Of a DNA stretch of 64,000 bases, positions 12,111-23,700 are shown piece by piece. This DNA comes from Acanthochromis polyacanthus (lineage: Eukaryota > Chordata > Actinopteri > Pomacentridae): assembly GCF_021347895.1 (NCBI RefSeq), contig NC_067129.1, positions 29,983,690 to 30,047,689 on the forward strand, read 5' to 3'. Position 1 is the stretch's first letter. Each line of letters starts with the position of its first letter. The translations under genes and the position numbers were made by a program. The notes below the pieces were generated by a model that worked only from the letters and a program-made list of their open reading frames with translations, did no database searches and had not been told where the DNA came from.

Positions 12111-13009
12111 CAGAGCAGGCCATAATTCCTTGGGTGTCCACCTGAAATGGGATTAGCTCTTTAGCAGTGGTGCTAACTTTGCTATCGGTGAGGCCTTTGT
12201 ATTGTTTCGTGACCTTTAAAAGTGATTCTGATTGAAGTTTGCAGCCAGAGATAGAGACTCAGTAGAAACTAAAGTAAACACAGCAGTGAACTGGTCACAG
12301 AAACACAGAATCTCTGTGTACTTACAGTTTCCATTCATCAGAAATGAATAACACAGTGTCAGCAGGCATCAGTCTGCTTTCATAAGAATTTCCACCTACT
12401 CACTGCCGTTCTTAATGTTATTCTCCAGCAATGATGATAAATTACAACAATTATCCATAGCCCCAGAAAACCATGTGTTATTGATGGCGGATGCTTAGAG
12501 GAGCAAAACAAAGGTAGGAAAAAAAAGGCTTCTCTCCTGTATTCATGAGAGCTGCTTTTTCTGAAAAAACACACAGATAAAGGCCTAACATTAAAGCCTG
12601 GTGAAAGAAGAATGGCTTCTATATTTACACATATACCCACAAGAGAGCAAAATTACTAAATAAGCAAAAAAAACTATATATGAAGAAACTCTAAAATAGG
12701 TCCTCGTGTGCTGCAATTGTGGAGGAGAGTGGGAGGCAGTGCGACAGCTTTTAGTCGCTGATCAAAAGGTCACACTTTCAATGGCATCCAGTGTTTCCAT
12801 CAGCTTGTTCCTTGACAGTCACTTCAATTTCTTGATGGAATTCAGTTGGCAAAGCTTTGTAGTAAAATGTCGGCACTTCTGAAACTTCGGTCGTGCAGTA
12901 GAACTTGTCATCAGTCCTCCATGTGCACACTCCGTTTATCCGTTAACGTTTCACAGCTTATAGTTCAGTCCATAAGGGGGAGGAAGTACTATTCTGGTCA
13001 TTTACTTAA
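12111..13009. other. Gene-free sequence
   Basis: No feature is supported. The segment is AT-rich with short poly-A runs. Confidence 0.55.
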
Positions 13010-13275
13010 GTAAAAGTGCCGCTAAATGGTCGGCCCCTTTTGAACCTCTTTCTACAAATCACTTTACAATGCATGTTTCATTCACACACACACTCTGACA
13101 CACCAGAGGCTGCAGAGCTGCAATGGAAGATACTCGATTGCTGTCGGAGCAATTCTGGGTTTGGTGTCTTGCCCAAGGACACTTCGGCACATGGAGGGGG
13201 TTAGGGTGTGAACCACTGATCTTGCAATTGGTGGACAACCGTCTCTACAACCAGAGGACTGAACTACAAAGCGAG
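13010..13275 (-). mobile_element. tRNA-derived SINE, reverse orientation
   Basis: Read on the reverse strand, the head at about 13267-13200 has a polymerase III A-box-like TAGTTCAGTCC and a B-box-like GGTTCACACCC about 40 nt apart, as in tRNA genes and tRNA-derived SINEs. The body follows with GTGTCCTTGGGCAAGACAC and a TGTGTGTGTGAATGAA stretch, then a tail with GTAAAGTG. This body is familiar as a dispersed teleost repeat. No folded tRNA cloverleaf is intact, so it is not a tRNA gene. The element abuts the end of the dispersed repeat at 13265-13935. Confidence 0.75.
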
Positions 13276-13935
13276 ATTAGCAAAGTATGTTAAGTTGAGA
13301 GTCAGAGTTTTCAGTATCACAAAGGTGGCTCCCTTTGTACCTGGCTTGATCTCCATGTCAACTGATGCTGCAAAGCTCTAACCTGGCTGGGAGCAGGTTT
13401 TGTTCAGAGTTTCTGATTTAAATCAGCTGGAAGAAGCGTCTAAAGCTTTTCCTGACGTTTATTTAAGAGTGATATCCTCAGCCGATGAAAAATGCTTTAT
13501 CTGCAAACACCTTGAGCTGTACACTATTAAAACCACTGAATGAAGCCGTGTAGTTACACTATGACACACTGGATGCATCACGTTGCCATGGGAACCTGAT
13601 ATGTATTTAGTTGGTAAAGCAGGAATCATATAAATATGTTATAAGTTTGGTTCGTTTCACTGCTGGTACTGCAGCTAACAGAAGACTGATTAGAAAACTG
13701 ATCATCTATTAGTTTTATTTCAGAGAATATTTAACCAATAACATTAACGCCACTCTGATTAGGTCACAAATTAAAGTGATTTCCTGCATTATGGGACAGT
13801 GTCAGACCAACATGCACTCCAGTAAAACATCATGTTTAAATATGTGAAGTCTAAAACTGAATAACTTTAATGTCCAATAATCAGCTGCATTGATCAGTAA
13901 AATAAAGATGTTACACACGTGTAACAGTTTTCTAC
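13265..13935 (+). repeat. Dispersed repeat, copy 1 (inverted mate at 33520-34185)
   Basis: Colinear matches to the reverse complement of 33520-34185 run over about 650 bp: GATTTAAATC near 13419, an AACCTGGCTGG block near 13381, GATGCATCACGTTGCCATGG near 13572, ATTATGGGACAGTGTC near 13789 and CAATAATCAGCTGCATTGATC near 13875. It contains no long frame, no terminal inverted repeats and no poly-A tail that I can define. Family unassigned. Confidence 0.8.
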
Positions 13936-14193
13936 CGGAATTCCTGTCCTGCGTCATTTGCAGTAGCAGCTTTTTACTGTCATACATTTTATGTTCCTCA
14001 TTGTTCTCCATTAAAACGACCTGTTGACTGAAGCTGCTGCACATGATCATTTCATTGTGAGTAGAAGAGTCACATGATGCGTTAAACTCCTCCTTTTATG
14101 TGAATGTGCACAGATTTTGAAACAGAAAGTCTGAGCAGACAAAGAAAGCTGAAAACTACCTTAGTGTTACCTGTTGACTCTGCTGAGGTTATA

Positions 14194-14846
14194 GGGTGCT
14201 TTCACACATACGCCTTTTGGTCCGATTAAAGCGGACTGGAGTCCGCAACACCAGCAAGTACGGTTCGTTTGGTCTGGTGTGAAAGCAGACCAGATATTTT
14301 TGGTGCGGACTAAAGAACCGGTCCGCTTCTATGTGAACTCCAGTTCGGTTCACTCCTGGTGAGAACACAAACCTGTCTCCATTTGGACCAGCTTGATGGT
14401 GCAGCAGACTTTTTGGTCTACGGGAGCTTCCGTAGCCAAAAATGACTGTGTAATGTTCTCGTACCGAATGCGAGCTTCATGCTGGAACAACAGCAGTATT
14501 TGTGCTTGCTGCATAAAGCAATGATACGAATATATGGCAAGAAGAACGGACAGGAGAGCATAGTTCATTGTTTACGAATAAACCTCGATCCATGGAATGT
14601 TTTCTTCCGGGATTTTTCCCTCTTCACATGCTGCACCAATCAGCGTTCACCTACGTCATCTAAAACACCTTATTTTGTGAACAGCGCCGCCAAACGACTG
14701 GGGGGAGATATAACATTCATGGTAGTTGGTTCAACTGCGAAAACACTGGTGTGAATGCGAACTAAACCAGTTGAAATTAGCAACATTGTAACAACTTTTG
14801 GATCCAAAGGAACCACTCTAACGGACTAACAGGTGTGAAAGCACCC
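14194..14846. mobile_element. TIR element (MITE) with subterminal GTGTGAAAGC repeats
   Basis: A perfect 14-bp TIR, GGGTGCTTTCACAC, occurs at 14194-14207 and inverted at 14833-14846. Inner copies of GGTGTGAAAGC / GGTGTGAATGC occur at about 14277 and 14750, next to GGTTC-rich text. The flanks are ATA and TTA, which might be a decayed TWA duplication as in PIF/Harbinger, but this is not firm. The 653-bp interior has no transposase. The termini resemble a common fish MITE type. Confidence 0.82.
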
Positions 14847-15200
14847 TTAGTTGAACTTGCTTCATAGTACAGCCCTCTGCTCAGCCAACTGAGCCAAAAC
14901 AAATGCATAACCACTCCATTAGAAGCAAAACACTTAAAGCTTTTCTTAAACAAAATTACGAGTGTTTCACATGACATTTTAACAGCATTGTAAAAAGGAA
15001 TACCTTAAAACTGAGTAACCACTGAGCACCAAACAGCAGACAGATAAACTTAGTGTTTAGCTGTTGAACATAGTGGATAATGAAGCAGCTAACTTACCTG
15101 AGGAGTTGGTGGAGACCAAATTTGGAGCTAAAAGAAAGTGAATGCTTGGCTCTGATTTTCCAGATGGGCAGAGTAACAACCCCAAAAGACCAAAAACATT

Positions 15201-15208
15201 GTTACATA
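15201..15208. repeat. Target-site duplication GTTACATA (left)
   Basis: The identical octamer GTTACATA follows the element at 16125-16132. An 8-bp duplication is diagnostic of the hAT superfamily. Confidence 0.95.
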
Positions 15209-16124
15209 CAGTGGTGGTTTTTCGCGGAGGCCAAGGGAAGCCTGGCTTCCCCAAAAAATATGCAAAAAGAAAAAATATAAATAATCTTCACCACTATGTA
15301 TTTTATGTTTTATATTTTTGTCATTCCTTGTTGTCAAAACACTACATCAGGCATTTCTGCTTTGTGAGGAGCAAAACAGCGCCCCTCTTGTCAAGCTCTT
15401 TTTGTGCATTACACTACGTCTCTCATGCCCTCTGCGCTGTCTGTCTGTTCAGAGGCCAGCTTCGCCTTGCCTCCCTTAGAGAAAAAAACAGCCCGTATTA
15501 GCCGATCAGATTGAAGCAAGGCTCATCGCTTAATGGTCGATGCATCATTTAAAAAAACATAAGGGAGGCCAGATCAAATCTGGCTTCCAACCAATCACAA
15601 ACTGTGATGAACAATACCCACACTACTGCAGCTGTCCCGCCAGGCGCCAGCAAGCCCACACAGCAAGTATAGCCATCAAGCTAGCCAGAGAATAGATGGT
15701 GACAGGGACCTTGAGTTTCTTGTAAAAAATGACTTCACAAAACTTCCTTTTGAAGTTCAACTACAAGTCAAAAGGGACGGTAGGCCAACTCCAAAGCTCA
15801 ATCTAACTAAGTGTAGAGCTAATGGAAAAGCTCGCTCTTTTTGTGAAGCTAATTATGCCAGAAACGAGTGGCTAACGGGAAGTGCCAAGCTTAACCGGCT
15901 TTTCTGCTGGCCATGTCTCCTATTTGACCGGTCTACCGGCTCCCTGAACAACCCCTGGAGCACTTAACCTCTTTTTTTCCACTGAAATGAATGAGAAGTC
16001 GGTAGAATAAAGGTACTGTAACAGTAGGCTGAGTTGTTTACATGAAAATAACAGTTAAAACACCGAATCTAATTTGTTGTTCACACTGGCTTCCTCGGTA
16101 ATTTTGGTTACGGGCCGCCACTGG
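15209..16124 (+). mobile_element. Non-autonomous hAT element, internal deletion derivative
   Basis: The 916-bp element starts CAGTGGTGG and ends CCGCCACTG, flanked by GTTACATA on both sides. Its first 755 bp (to about 15963) match 52398-53153 of the full-length hAT at about 98% by eye, and its last 160 bp match 56629-56787. The 3475 bp between 53154 and 56628 of the full copy, holding nearly all of the transposase, are absent. The junction is clean with no obvious microhomology. What remains of the coding region stops within the zinc-finger part, so the element could move only with transposase supplied in trans. Confidence 0.96.
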
Positions 16125-16239
16125 TTACATAACTACTAGATGTGTGAATGAGGTTTAACTGTGACCATCTGTTGTTTTTATATTAACAACTTCCCAAAGT
16201 TGCCGAAACATCAATTGTTCCAGACATAAGTGAAAGGAG

Positions 16240-17220
16240 ATAAGGGATGTCCCAATCTGATCTGTATCTGCGCGAACCCAGTCGATCTTCTGTCTACATC
16301 TGCTTTAACGAAGTTCTTTTGAAGGGAGAGAACATTTTTTTGCCAGTTGTAAGAAATGCAAACATATTAAACTGAGCACAGCAGACATTTATTCTGTGCT
16401 AACATATGCTATCCTAATTGATCTCAGCTCGCCTTAAACACATTAGCTCTGATTGGAGGTCATTGAGCTTCTCAGAAGTCTTTGTCATGGTGTCCAATGC
16501 TAGCTAAACCCCTACAATGCTCTCTGTCTGCCAACATGAACTGTAGTTCAAGTGATGCCTCCTCTGGCTCCACCTGGTGGAACAACCAGGTGCTATAGCT
16601 AATCTACAACAAATTTCCCAACATGCATGTACAGAAAACTAATTTTAACTTTGTTTTGGAGTTTGTGAAGTCATGGTACATCCTACCCTCTCACACTACA
16701 TTTCAGAGAGTGTCCTACTGGAGCGTTACAACAAGGTTCCTGACCACATGTGGAACAATGTAAAGGTTGTTTGAGTCGAGTGGAGTCAGTTTAAGTGAAA
16801 ATATAGTTAAGTGAGGTGGATGTTAATGAAGTTAGTCTTATAGAGTCAAAACACTTTAAATGATGTTGAGTTGGGTGGAGTGGAGTCTTATAGAGGCAAG
16901 TTTAGTTAAGTCTGGTCGATTCGAGTTGGGTTGAGTCTGATGGAGCTCAATTGAGTCAGTTTAAGTTGCATCAAATTGAGTCAAGTCAGGTGGATGTAAG
17001 CAGAGTTAGAGTCTTATGGAGTCAAAACCCTTTCAATTAAGTTGAGTCAGGTGGAGTCAAGTCAGGTCAAGAGGGGTAGAGTCTGTTAGCACCGACTAGA
17101 CTCGATGCAGAAATGAGTTTTTTTTTACAGTGTCTATCTAGTTGCCAAACATATAAATTAGATTTCATTAACTTTAATGTACTTGAAGCGTGAAGTGGCA
17201 TAGTATCAGGTAGCAGATGC
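16240..17220 (+). repeat. Local repeat, copy B (homologous to 7205-8640)
   Basis: Carries the same ordered blocks as copy A: GATGTCCCAATC, GGAGGTCATT, CAATGCTCTCT, GGTGGAACAACCAGGT, ACAAGGTTC and CTTTAATGTACTT. It lacks the MITE and the minisatellite of copy A. In the interval where copy A has GGTTCATGAACC units it instead has a GAGTC-type array (16750-17090). Confidence 0.75.
16750..17090 (+). repeat. Degenerate GAGTC/GAGTT-type tandem array
   Basis: Many imperfect pentamer-based units (GAGTC, GAGTT, AAGTC, GGGTT) with a looser higher-order pattern: TCTTATRGAGTCAAAAC recurs near 16836 and 17010, and GTGGATGTAA-like text near 16815 and 16990. No coding capacity. Confidence 0.72.
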
Positions 17221-17287
17221 TGAATAGTGAAAATATAGTCAAGTGAGGTGGATGACTGCAGATGGAAATTAGCTCTGTGCTAAATCT

Positions 17288-17346
17288 GGTGCAGGCATCT
17301 TTTTAATGTTACTGCACATTGTCCTTTTAAATAAACTAAACTAAAC
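17288..17346 (+). repeat. Possible LINE 3' tail
   Basis: TGCACATTGTCC followed by AAATAAACTAAACTAAACTAAA resembles the short simple-repeat tails of fish CR1/L2-group LINEs. Only the tail is present and no target duplication was found. Confidence 0.4.
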
Positions 17347-19290
17347 TAAATATTAAATTACATGAAACAGTAACTTTCAGCTTAAAGCTTTACATGTTTC
17401 TGTGGTTGAAGCTGAACAAAACAGAAATGCCAACTTTTATTTTTTTTGCCTTAGGGAGAGAATTTGTGAAGAGGGTTAGTCTCTGCAAAGTTCATTTGTT
17501 TTGGATATACAGTGTCTCATAGTCGATTTCTGTAGTAGAGTGCCAAAACAAAACTGTCCAAATCCTTACAGGCTGGACTGTGCTGTACAGTATGTGGCTC
17601 CGAGCCACAGTAGCTGCTGCTGCCAAAACTGGGTTTTTGCTGCTGAGCTCTGCATTGAGCTTCAGTACAGTACGTACTATACACCAGGAAGGTATTGCTT
17701 CACAGCTAATTCTGTTTCTTTGGCTCCAGTCTGTGAGTTTTTTTGCCTTCACCTTAAGCCAGACTGCCAGTACGCCTTCCTGCCGGCATGTTTAAACCCA
17801 TGTGAACTTACTACACGCAGAACTTTTAATCTAAACAGAACAAAGCACACAAGGATACGAGCGGTGCTCACAGGGAGCAATTTGGTGCTCATTGTTTTGC
17901 TCAAGGATACGTTGACATGAGGAAGCATCTGCACCATCTGTGACAGTCACTTCATAAAAAAAGAAAACACTTCAGAATTTGTGGCCTTTCACTTCAGGGC
18001 TTTTCAGTTTTGACAAGAATTCCTTTTTGCTTGTTAGCACGAGCTGTACGAACAAGATATTCTGTAGTAATTTGTGTTGTGTGCCGAGCAGCAGGTTATT
18101 TTTGTTTGTCTTTGTGATCTTGGCGCTGACGGCACCACCAAGGTATTCCACGGTGTCACTTTTTCTGCCACATTCACTCCTTGGCTCTCTCTTCTCTCTT
18201 CAGCCCGAGGCTTTCAGACACATTTGCACCAAGCACATTATTTACATACTACAAGCTCCGATCGCGTAATCGCTGCCAAGTTCAATAACAAACTAGTGTT
18301 TCTCCCGAGGCGTTAGTTTCCATACGTTGCTTTCTTTATTCAAGTTATGTTGCAACAAATTTGCAAAGCCATTGACCATAATGGCCGGCTTTTCGATTTC
18401 CAGCTTTTTGTTTAAAGTACTTTGGGTGCTTCAGCTTTATGAGGGAATCAAAACGGGCCAATTGGTTTGTCTAAAGGTTTTCTCTCCTTTACAATAAAGC
18501 ACATTTACATAACTTCCCCACGTGACACTAAAAGAAAGATCTGTTCACAATGAATGGAATACTTGAGTAAAAGTATGTGTGAGTTGTGGTGAAGGGATGT
18601 TCCTGGCAAGTCTAACTCTCCCTGTCCCTGCAGCCTCCCCCATTCTAACCACCCTGAAGCTCCATTGTGAGGGAACATACAGTTAAATATAATAGGATTC
18701 GGTATTTTCTCCCCATGATGCCACTCACAGCTCCATTTTCCCTCCTTGCATCCTTTCCTCCCCCCTTTCACGATGAGCATTAAGCGATGAAAAAGCCGAG
18801 AGAGGGACGGAGGAAGGAAGGTAGGAGGGAGAAACTGAGGGGATGTAAACATGGAGGACGGAAGAATGCGAGACAGTATGAGGAGGATGCAACTGAGATA
18901 AAAATTTGTTTGAGCCGAAGAGGGGTTGGGAGGAAGCTAACAATTTTCTGCATGAATTGGCTTGGCTCATCATAGCTGTCGGGGGAAATGTGTCAGTAAC
19001 ATTGTGCGTGTGCATGTGTGTGTGATATGAAAAACATTCGCTGCTTCCAACCTTCAGCCTCCCTTCACCTTCTCCTTTCACTGTTCAGGTGTAAAGTGGA
19101 CTCAAACACACTGAGCATTACTGATCTCATCGGGTTTCTCCCACGGCTCTGGGCTCCTCCTGAAAGCAGCAAGAAATTTCATTAATTTGTCAGCCTCTTT
19201 TGAGGATATCGTGGCAAAGGAGACGCTGTGGGAGGGTGTTTACATTTCTGTTTGCTCCGGAAATCAGAGCAGGTGTTGAAATCAGTTTAG
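17347..19290. other. Gene-free mostly unique sequence
   Basis: Open frames of 60-140 codons near 17.5-18.3 kb and 18.5-19.1 kb lack domains, codon bias or splice context. 18720-18850 is a pyrimidine-rich stretch followed by a purine-rich one. A short TG-rich tract lies near 19004-19023. Confidence 0.5.
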
Positions 19291-20883
19291 CTTTCTTTTC
19301 ATGGAAGCCCACGATGAGTTATCTTCATCTGTGAACAGAAAAAGCTGCAAAGAGACAATTGGATGACTAAAAACTCTTCAGAGATGGAAAATCCTCTGGA
19401 GTCATAAATTCAGTGTCAGACTGTTAGCAAAGCTCTGCGGCTGAGCTGGACAACATTATTTTTACAGCATGGTTGGATGAGTGCAGTGTTAGTTCAGACC
19501 TCAAAGCCATCCCACAATCCCAGAACATCAGCTGGTCTCAGTCCAGCCTACATGAGCTGATGGCTGCTCTGACTCATCCCGTCAGCAAATCCCACACAGG
19601 TCGCCGTATTTAAGATGGTTTAAACCTTGATTATACTCCCTTGTGGAGCTGCAGACATCACTGATGCACAGTCATTACTTTTTTACTACTTCTCTAGTTC
19701 GCCTGAGTTCCCAGTTCACTGCATCTACATATTCCATGAATTCATCCTTTAGTGGAGTGTACATACTTTTGTGGACCTACATTTTGGGCTTCAAAAGGAT
19801 GTTGTTTGGAGGTTTTGCATGAACTCTCGTGGACTTCCTTTTCATTGAAGCCCACGGTGAGTTTTCTTCGTCAGCGAACAGACAACGCTGCAAAGAGACA
19901 GCTGGATGACTAAAAACTCTTCAGAGCCGGAGGATCCTCCAGAGTAATACATTCCTCTACCAGGACTTTAACATCAGGCTGTTAGATGAGCTGATGGCTC
20001 CACTGACTCATTCCGTCAGCAAATCCCACACAGTACGCCATTTTTAAGATGGTTTAAACCTTGATTATACTCCCTTGTTGAGCTGCAGACACTTCGGATG
20101 CAAAGTTGTTGCTTTTATGCTACTTTTCTAGTTCATTGGAGTTCTCAGTTCACTGCACCTCCATATTCCATGAATTCACACTTTAGTGGAGTGTGCACAC
20201 TTTTGTGGACCTACATTTTGGACTTCACAAAAATGTGGTTGGAAGGTTTTGCATGAACTCTCATGGACTTTCTTTTCATGGAAGCCCATAATGAGTCATC
20301 TTTGTCTGTGAACAGATAATGCTGCAAAGAGACAACTGGGTGACTAAAAGCCCTTCAGAGCTGGAGGATCCATCCATCCATCCATCTATTCTCTATACAC
20401 CGCTTCATCCTCACTAGCATCGCGGGGGGTGCTGAAGCCTATCCCAGCTGACTCGGGCGAAAGCTGGAGGATCCTCCATGGTAATACATTCCTCTAACAG
20501 GACTTTAGCGTCAGACTGGTTTGAATGAGTGTAGTATAATCCAGATAAACCTCAAAGTCATCACACAATCCCAGAACATCAGCTGGTCTCAGTCCAGCCT
20601 ACATGAGCTGATGACTCCACTGACTCCCGTTAACAAATCCCACACAGGACGTCATATTTAAGATGGTGTAAACCTTGATTATACTCCCTTGTGGAGCTGC
20701 AGACACTATGGATGCAAAGTTGGTGCTTTTATGCTACTTTTCTAGTTTGTTGGAGTTCTCAGTTCCCTACACCTACATATTCCATGTAGTCACCCTTTAG
20801 TGGAGTGTGCACACTTTTGTGAATTTAAATTTTGGGCTTCATGAACATGTGGGTATAAGATTTTGCACAAACTCTCATGGACT
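19291..20883 (+). repeat. Three-unit tandem duplication, 434-616 bp units
   Basis: Units start at 19291, 19834 and 20268 with CTTYCTTTTCATKGAAGCCC and run through shared blocks (GCTGCAAAGAGACA, AAACCTTGATTATACTCCCTTGT, TTTAGTGGAGTGT, TTTTGCATGAACTCTC). Unit 2 lacks the interval containing CCCAGAACATCAGCTGGTC that units 1 and 3 share. Unit 3 is lengthened by a 90-bp LINE-tail insertion. No frame is conserved across units, so there is no sign of a coding repeat. Confidence 0.88.
20372..20461 (-). mobile_element. Severely 5'-truncated LINE tail with 13-bp target duplication
   Basis: AGCTGGAGGATCC at 20359-20371 is repeated exactly at 20462-20474. The 90 bp between them are absent from the equivalent place in the two other tandem units. 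On the reverse strand the insert ends in (GGAT)n, a simple-repeat LINE tail, preceded by a GTATAGAGAAT-type sequence seen again at 39.3 kb. This is a clean retroposition event of only the element's extreme 3' end. Confidence 0.87.
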
Positions 20884-23255
20884 AAAGGCAATGGCCAAAT
20901 TTACATCACGTGGACCCCAGTGGACTTTCATGTACAACAGCAGTCTAAAGAAGTGGCATTAAATCTGTATACTTTCTCATATGGGCTGTAGTGTTGATGA
21001 ACTCACAAAGATGCATAAAGTTGTGAAAATTCCATTAAGTTGTTGTTTGGAAGATCTCCAGTCTAGTTAGCCATCTGAGGCTCACGCTACTGCTAAAGTT
21101 CCAATGCTAATGCCGGCTGGGCGCCAAGCTCACATCTTCGGTTTCATAGGTTTTCAGTAAGGTCCAGGTGGGGTAAATTTCAATGTCCAAAGCTTTGTGC
21201 GGACGTTCATGTACCTTCCAATTTGTAGCAACCGCTACACTACAAGCACAGTAGTTTGCATGTGTGGATCTGCAGATCTACTGTAAATGTACAGAATGCG
21301 TCCTTCAAGCATCCTAGTGAGGGCTATAAAGTTCTAGATGAACTCCTTTATATATGGACAGCTGCAAACACACAGACACATACAGTAGTTTTGTGTTTTA
21401 CAGAAGCACACTAGTCCCAAGCATAAGCAGAATTGCTGTAGCATCGCAGTCAACATCAGTTTGCATGCAGAGACTCCCAGATTATGACATTTGCATGTGT
21501 GCAGACCCAATCTGACACCAATCTCACTGGTGCTACTGTTTCCACCCGAGACTTTCCACACATGCATGTAAGCAAAGTCAAACCGCCAAACTTAACTTGA
21601 TGAAACTGGTATTTAAATTTCCTGTGACTAAAGTGGTTCTGACAGATTTATAGTTGGTGGTTAAATACGTGGAAGTAGAAGACAGAAGACGTCCCAGATA
21701 ACTTTTTACCTGCTCTCTTGCTTCATTGTGTGTCCTATTACACCTACATTGTACAACAGACTGTTCTTCTGCGCTGCAAATCAAAGAAGTTTTATTTCAT
21801 TTCCATCAACCAGCGACCAGTTCGGCCGTCACCGGGTCAGGAGTGTTATACCGAATTAATCAGGACTTTGAGTGCAACAGTAGCGTCTGCACACAACCAT
21901 CCATAAAACCTTGATTGCATACATAAACATTCATTGTCGCCGCTGTCAGGCTGAACACTGGAGTTGTCCTTACCTGTCAAGTTGTGAAACATGGCGCCTC
22001 GTGATTGGTCGGTTCTGACGTGGGATCACCTGTCATGACAACAGCTAATGACTCTATGATGTCCTGACCTGACAGTGACCATTCTGGAAGACAAAAACAT
22101 GAAGTCAGTTGAGGAAAGACTCAGTGTTTTCAGAGAGGACAGACCAATGACATCTGCGTTATTGCTGCAAGGAAACAGCGAATATAAAGATGTTTTCTGT
22201 GCTTATCTCATGATTCGACCGTCAAACTTGTACCAAAGTGAGCTTCCATTGAAGGAAGCAAGCTGCAAACAGACCTCCACTTTCATATCAGCTTCTTTAT
22301 GCTGGATAAAACGTGTTGGGTCGCAGCTTTATCACGGACCAACAGAAGTAATGGACCAGATAGCGCTTTAAATTCAGTCAAGATAAACAGACATTGTGCG
22401 GAATGGCCGTCTCCGTGACCTGGATTCTGACCTTTTGGTTTTTAAAAGAAGAAAACATGTGCATGGCTTCACCTCTTCAGCTGTCAAATAAGTTTTATCT
22501 ATGAAGAGAAGAAAACATTTCCAGTTCAGACCGAACACAATGCAAAAATAGAGTTCACAAGCTGCACCTTAAACAGTGTAAAACATTTTTCACATATCAG
22601 TTATTCCATTTCTGTGGCATTAATATGATTCAAAACCATCACGGAGCTAAATTTATCGCTGATGTAAATGCATTCAAATGTAACACCCAAGTGGCTTAAA
22701 TGAAGAATTAGATAAAACCTGTTTTCTTTGACTCTATTATCTTTCTACACCAGTGGGTCCCAGTGCAGCAGCTGCCATTGTATCTGCATATATATTAGTT
22801 AGTGTGTGAGAATGCTTTAATGCTGGGGGATTTTATTTCCCTGGTGTGTTTAATGTGACTTGATCTGGTGGTAATTGGCTTCATATGTGTCCAATCAAGC
22901 CCTGAATTGGAGTTAAAGAACATCTCACCATGCATGCCTCATTTTACACTGAGGAAACTCCAACATGGATGGAAATACTTGCTTTTTTTTTTGCACATTT
23001 TGTCAAATAGAAGCATTTAAAATCCAAACTTTAGTTGGATCCCATTTGTTTTGTTCTGTGTGCTAGTTCTTCTTTGCCGCTCTGCAAACATTTGTTTTAG
23101 TTCTTGATAATTACAAAACATGTCAGAAGGTAGCATGAATCTGGTTTCATGTCTTTCTTTACCATGAACTTGCTGAAATGCTTTTAATGTGGAATTAAAA
23201 ATAAATATTTTAGAAACTAAAGTCAGTAATCCTGACAGCCTACCTACATCTTTAT
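20884..23255. other. Gene-free sequence
   Basis: No coding or RNA feature is supported. A 98-codon open frame at 22075-22371 begins at a GTG and shows no domain or splice signals. Confidence 0.5.
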
Positions 23256-23261
23256 TATTAC

Positions 23262-23700
23262 TACGCCAAAGAATGCGGCGGAGTTATGTGATGATCGGCG
23301 TCTGTCTGTCTGTTATCACCATTACGCAAAAACAGACTAATGGATTTGGATGAAATTTTCAGTGAAGGTCAGAAATGACACAAGGACCAAGTGATTAGAT
23401 TTTGGCAGTGATGCAGCTTATCGTCTGGATTCACAGATTTTTTGTAAAGATTTCTGCATCATTGCGAGATAGTGGCACGGCGTCACTGTAACCATGACAA
23501 CACGTGAACACTACATCAGCTGCCTGCTGATGATCACATGATTGCGATCCTACAAATCGACCAATACGGACTAATCAGGACTTTCTGAGACTTTTCCATC
23601 AGAAATGATACAAGGAACAGTTGATTGAATCGTGGGGGTGTTTCTGAGTCCCATCAATTCCAGCCGCCTGCTACATATTTAGGTCACGTGATTCAGTAAC
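23262..23700 (+). repeat. Interspersed teleost repeat, forward copy
   Basis: Homologous over about 300 bp to the reverse complement of 4730-5070, starting at the GCGGCGGAGTTATGTGATGATCG-type head and including GGTCAGAAATGACAC and a GATAGTGGCACGGCGTCAC block. The right part from about 23575 carries a partial second pass of similar motifs (TCAGAAATGATACAAGGAAC), suggesting an internal duplication. Family not assigned. Confidence 0.7.

Noticed and set aside
13195..13275. tRNA gene on the minus strand
   Set aside because: A- and B-box-like sequences are present, but the surrounding bases do not pair into a cloverleaf and a SINE body follows directly, so it was called as a tRNA-derived SINE.
15142..15501. 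Open frame of about 90 shared codons present in both hAT copies (also 52341-52691)
   Set aside because: Both copies share it only because the 5' non-coding part of the element is about 98% identical. It has no protein motif, and nearby differences between copies show no codon-position bias that I can detect.
22075..22371. 98-codon open frame
   Set aside because: Begins at GTG, no recognisable domain, no acceptor or donor sites at sensible places, and length within chance expectation for this composition.
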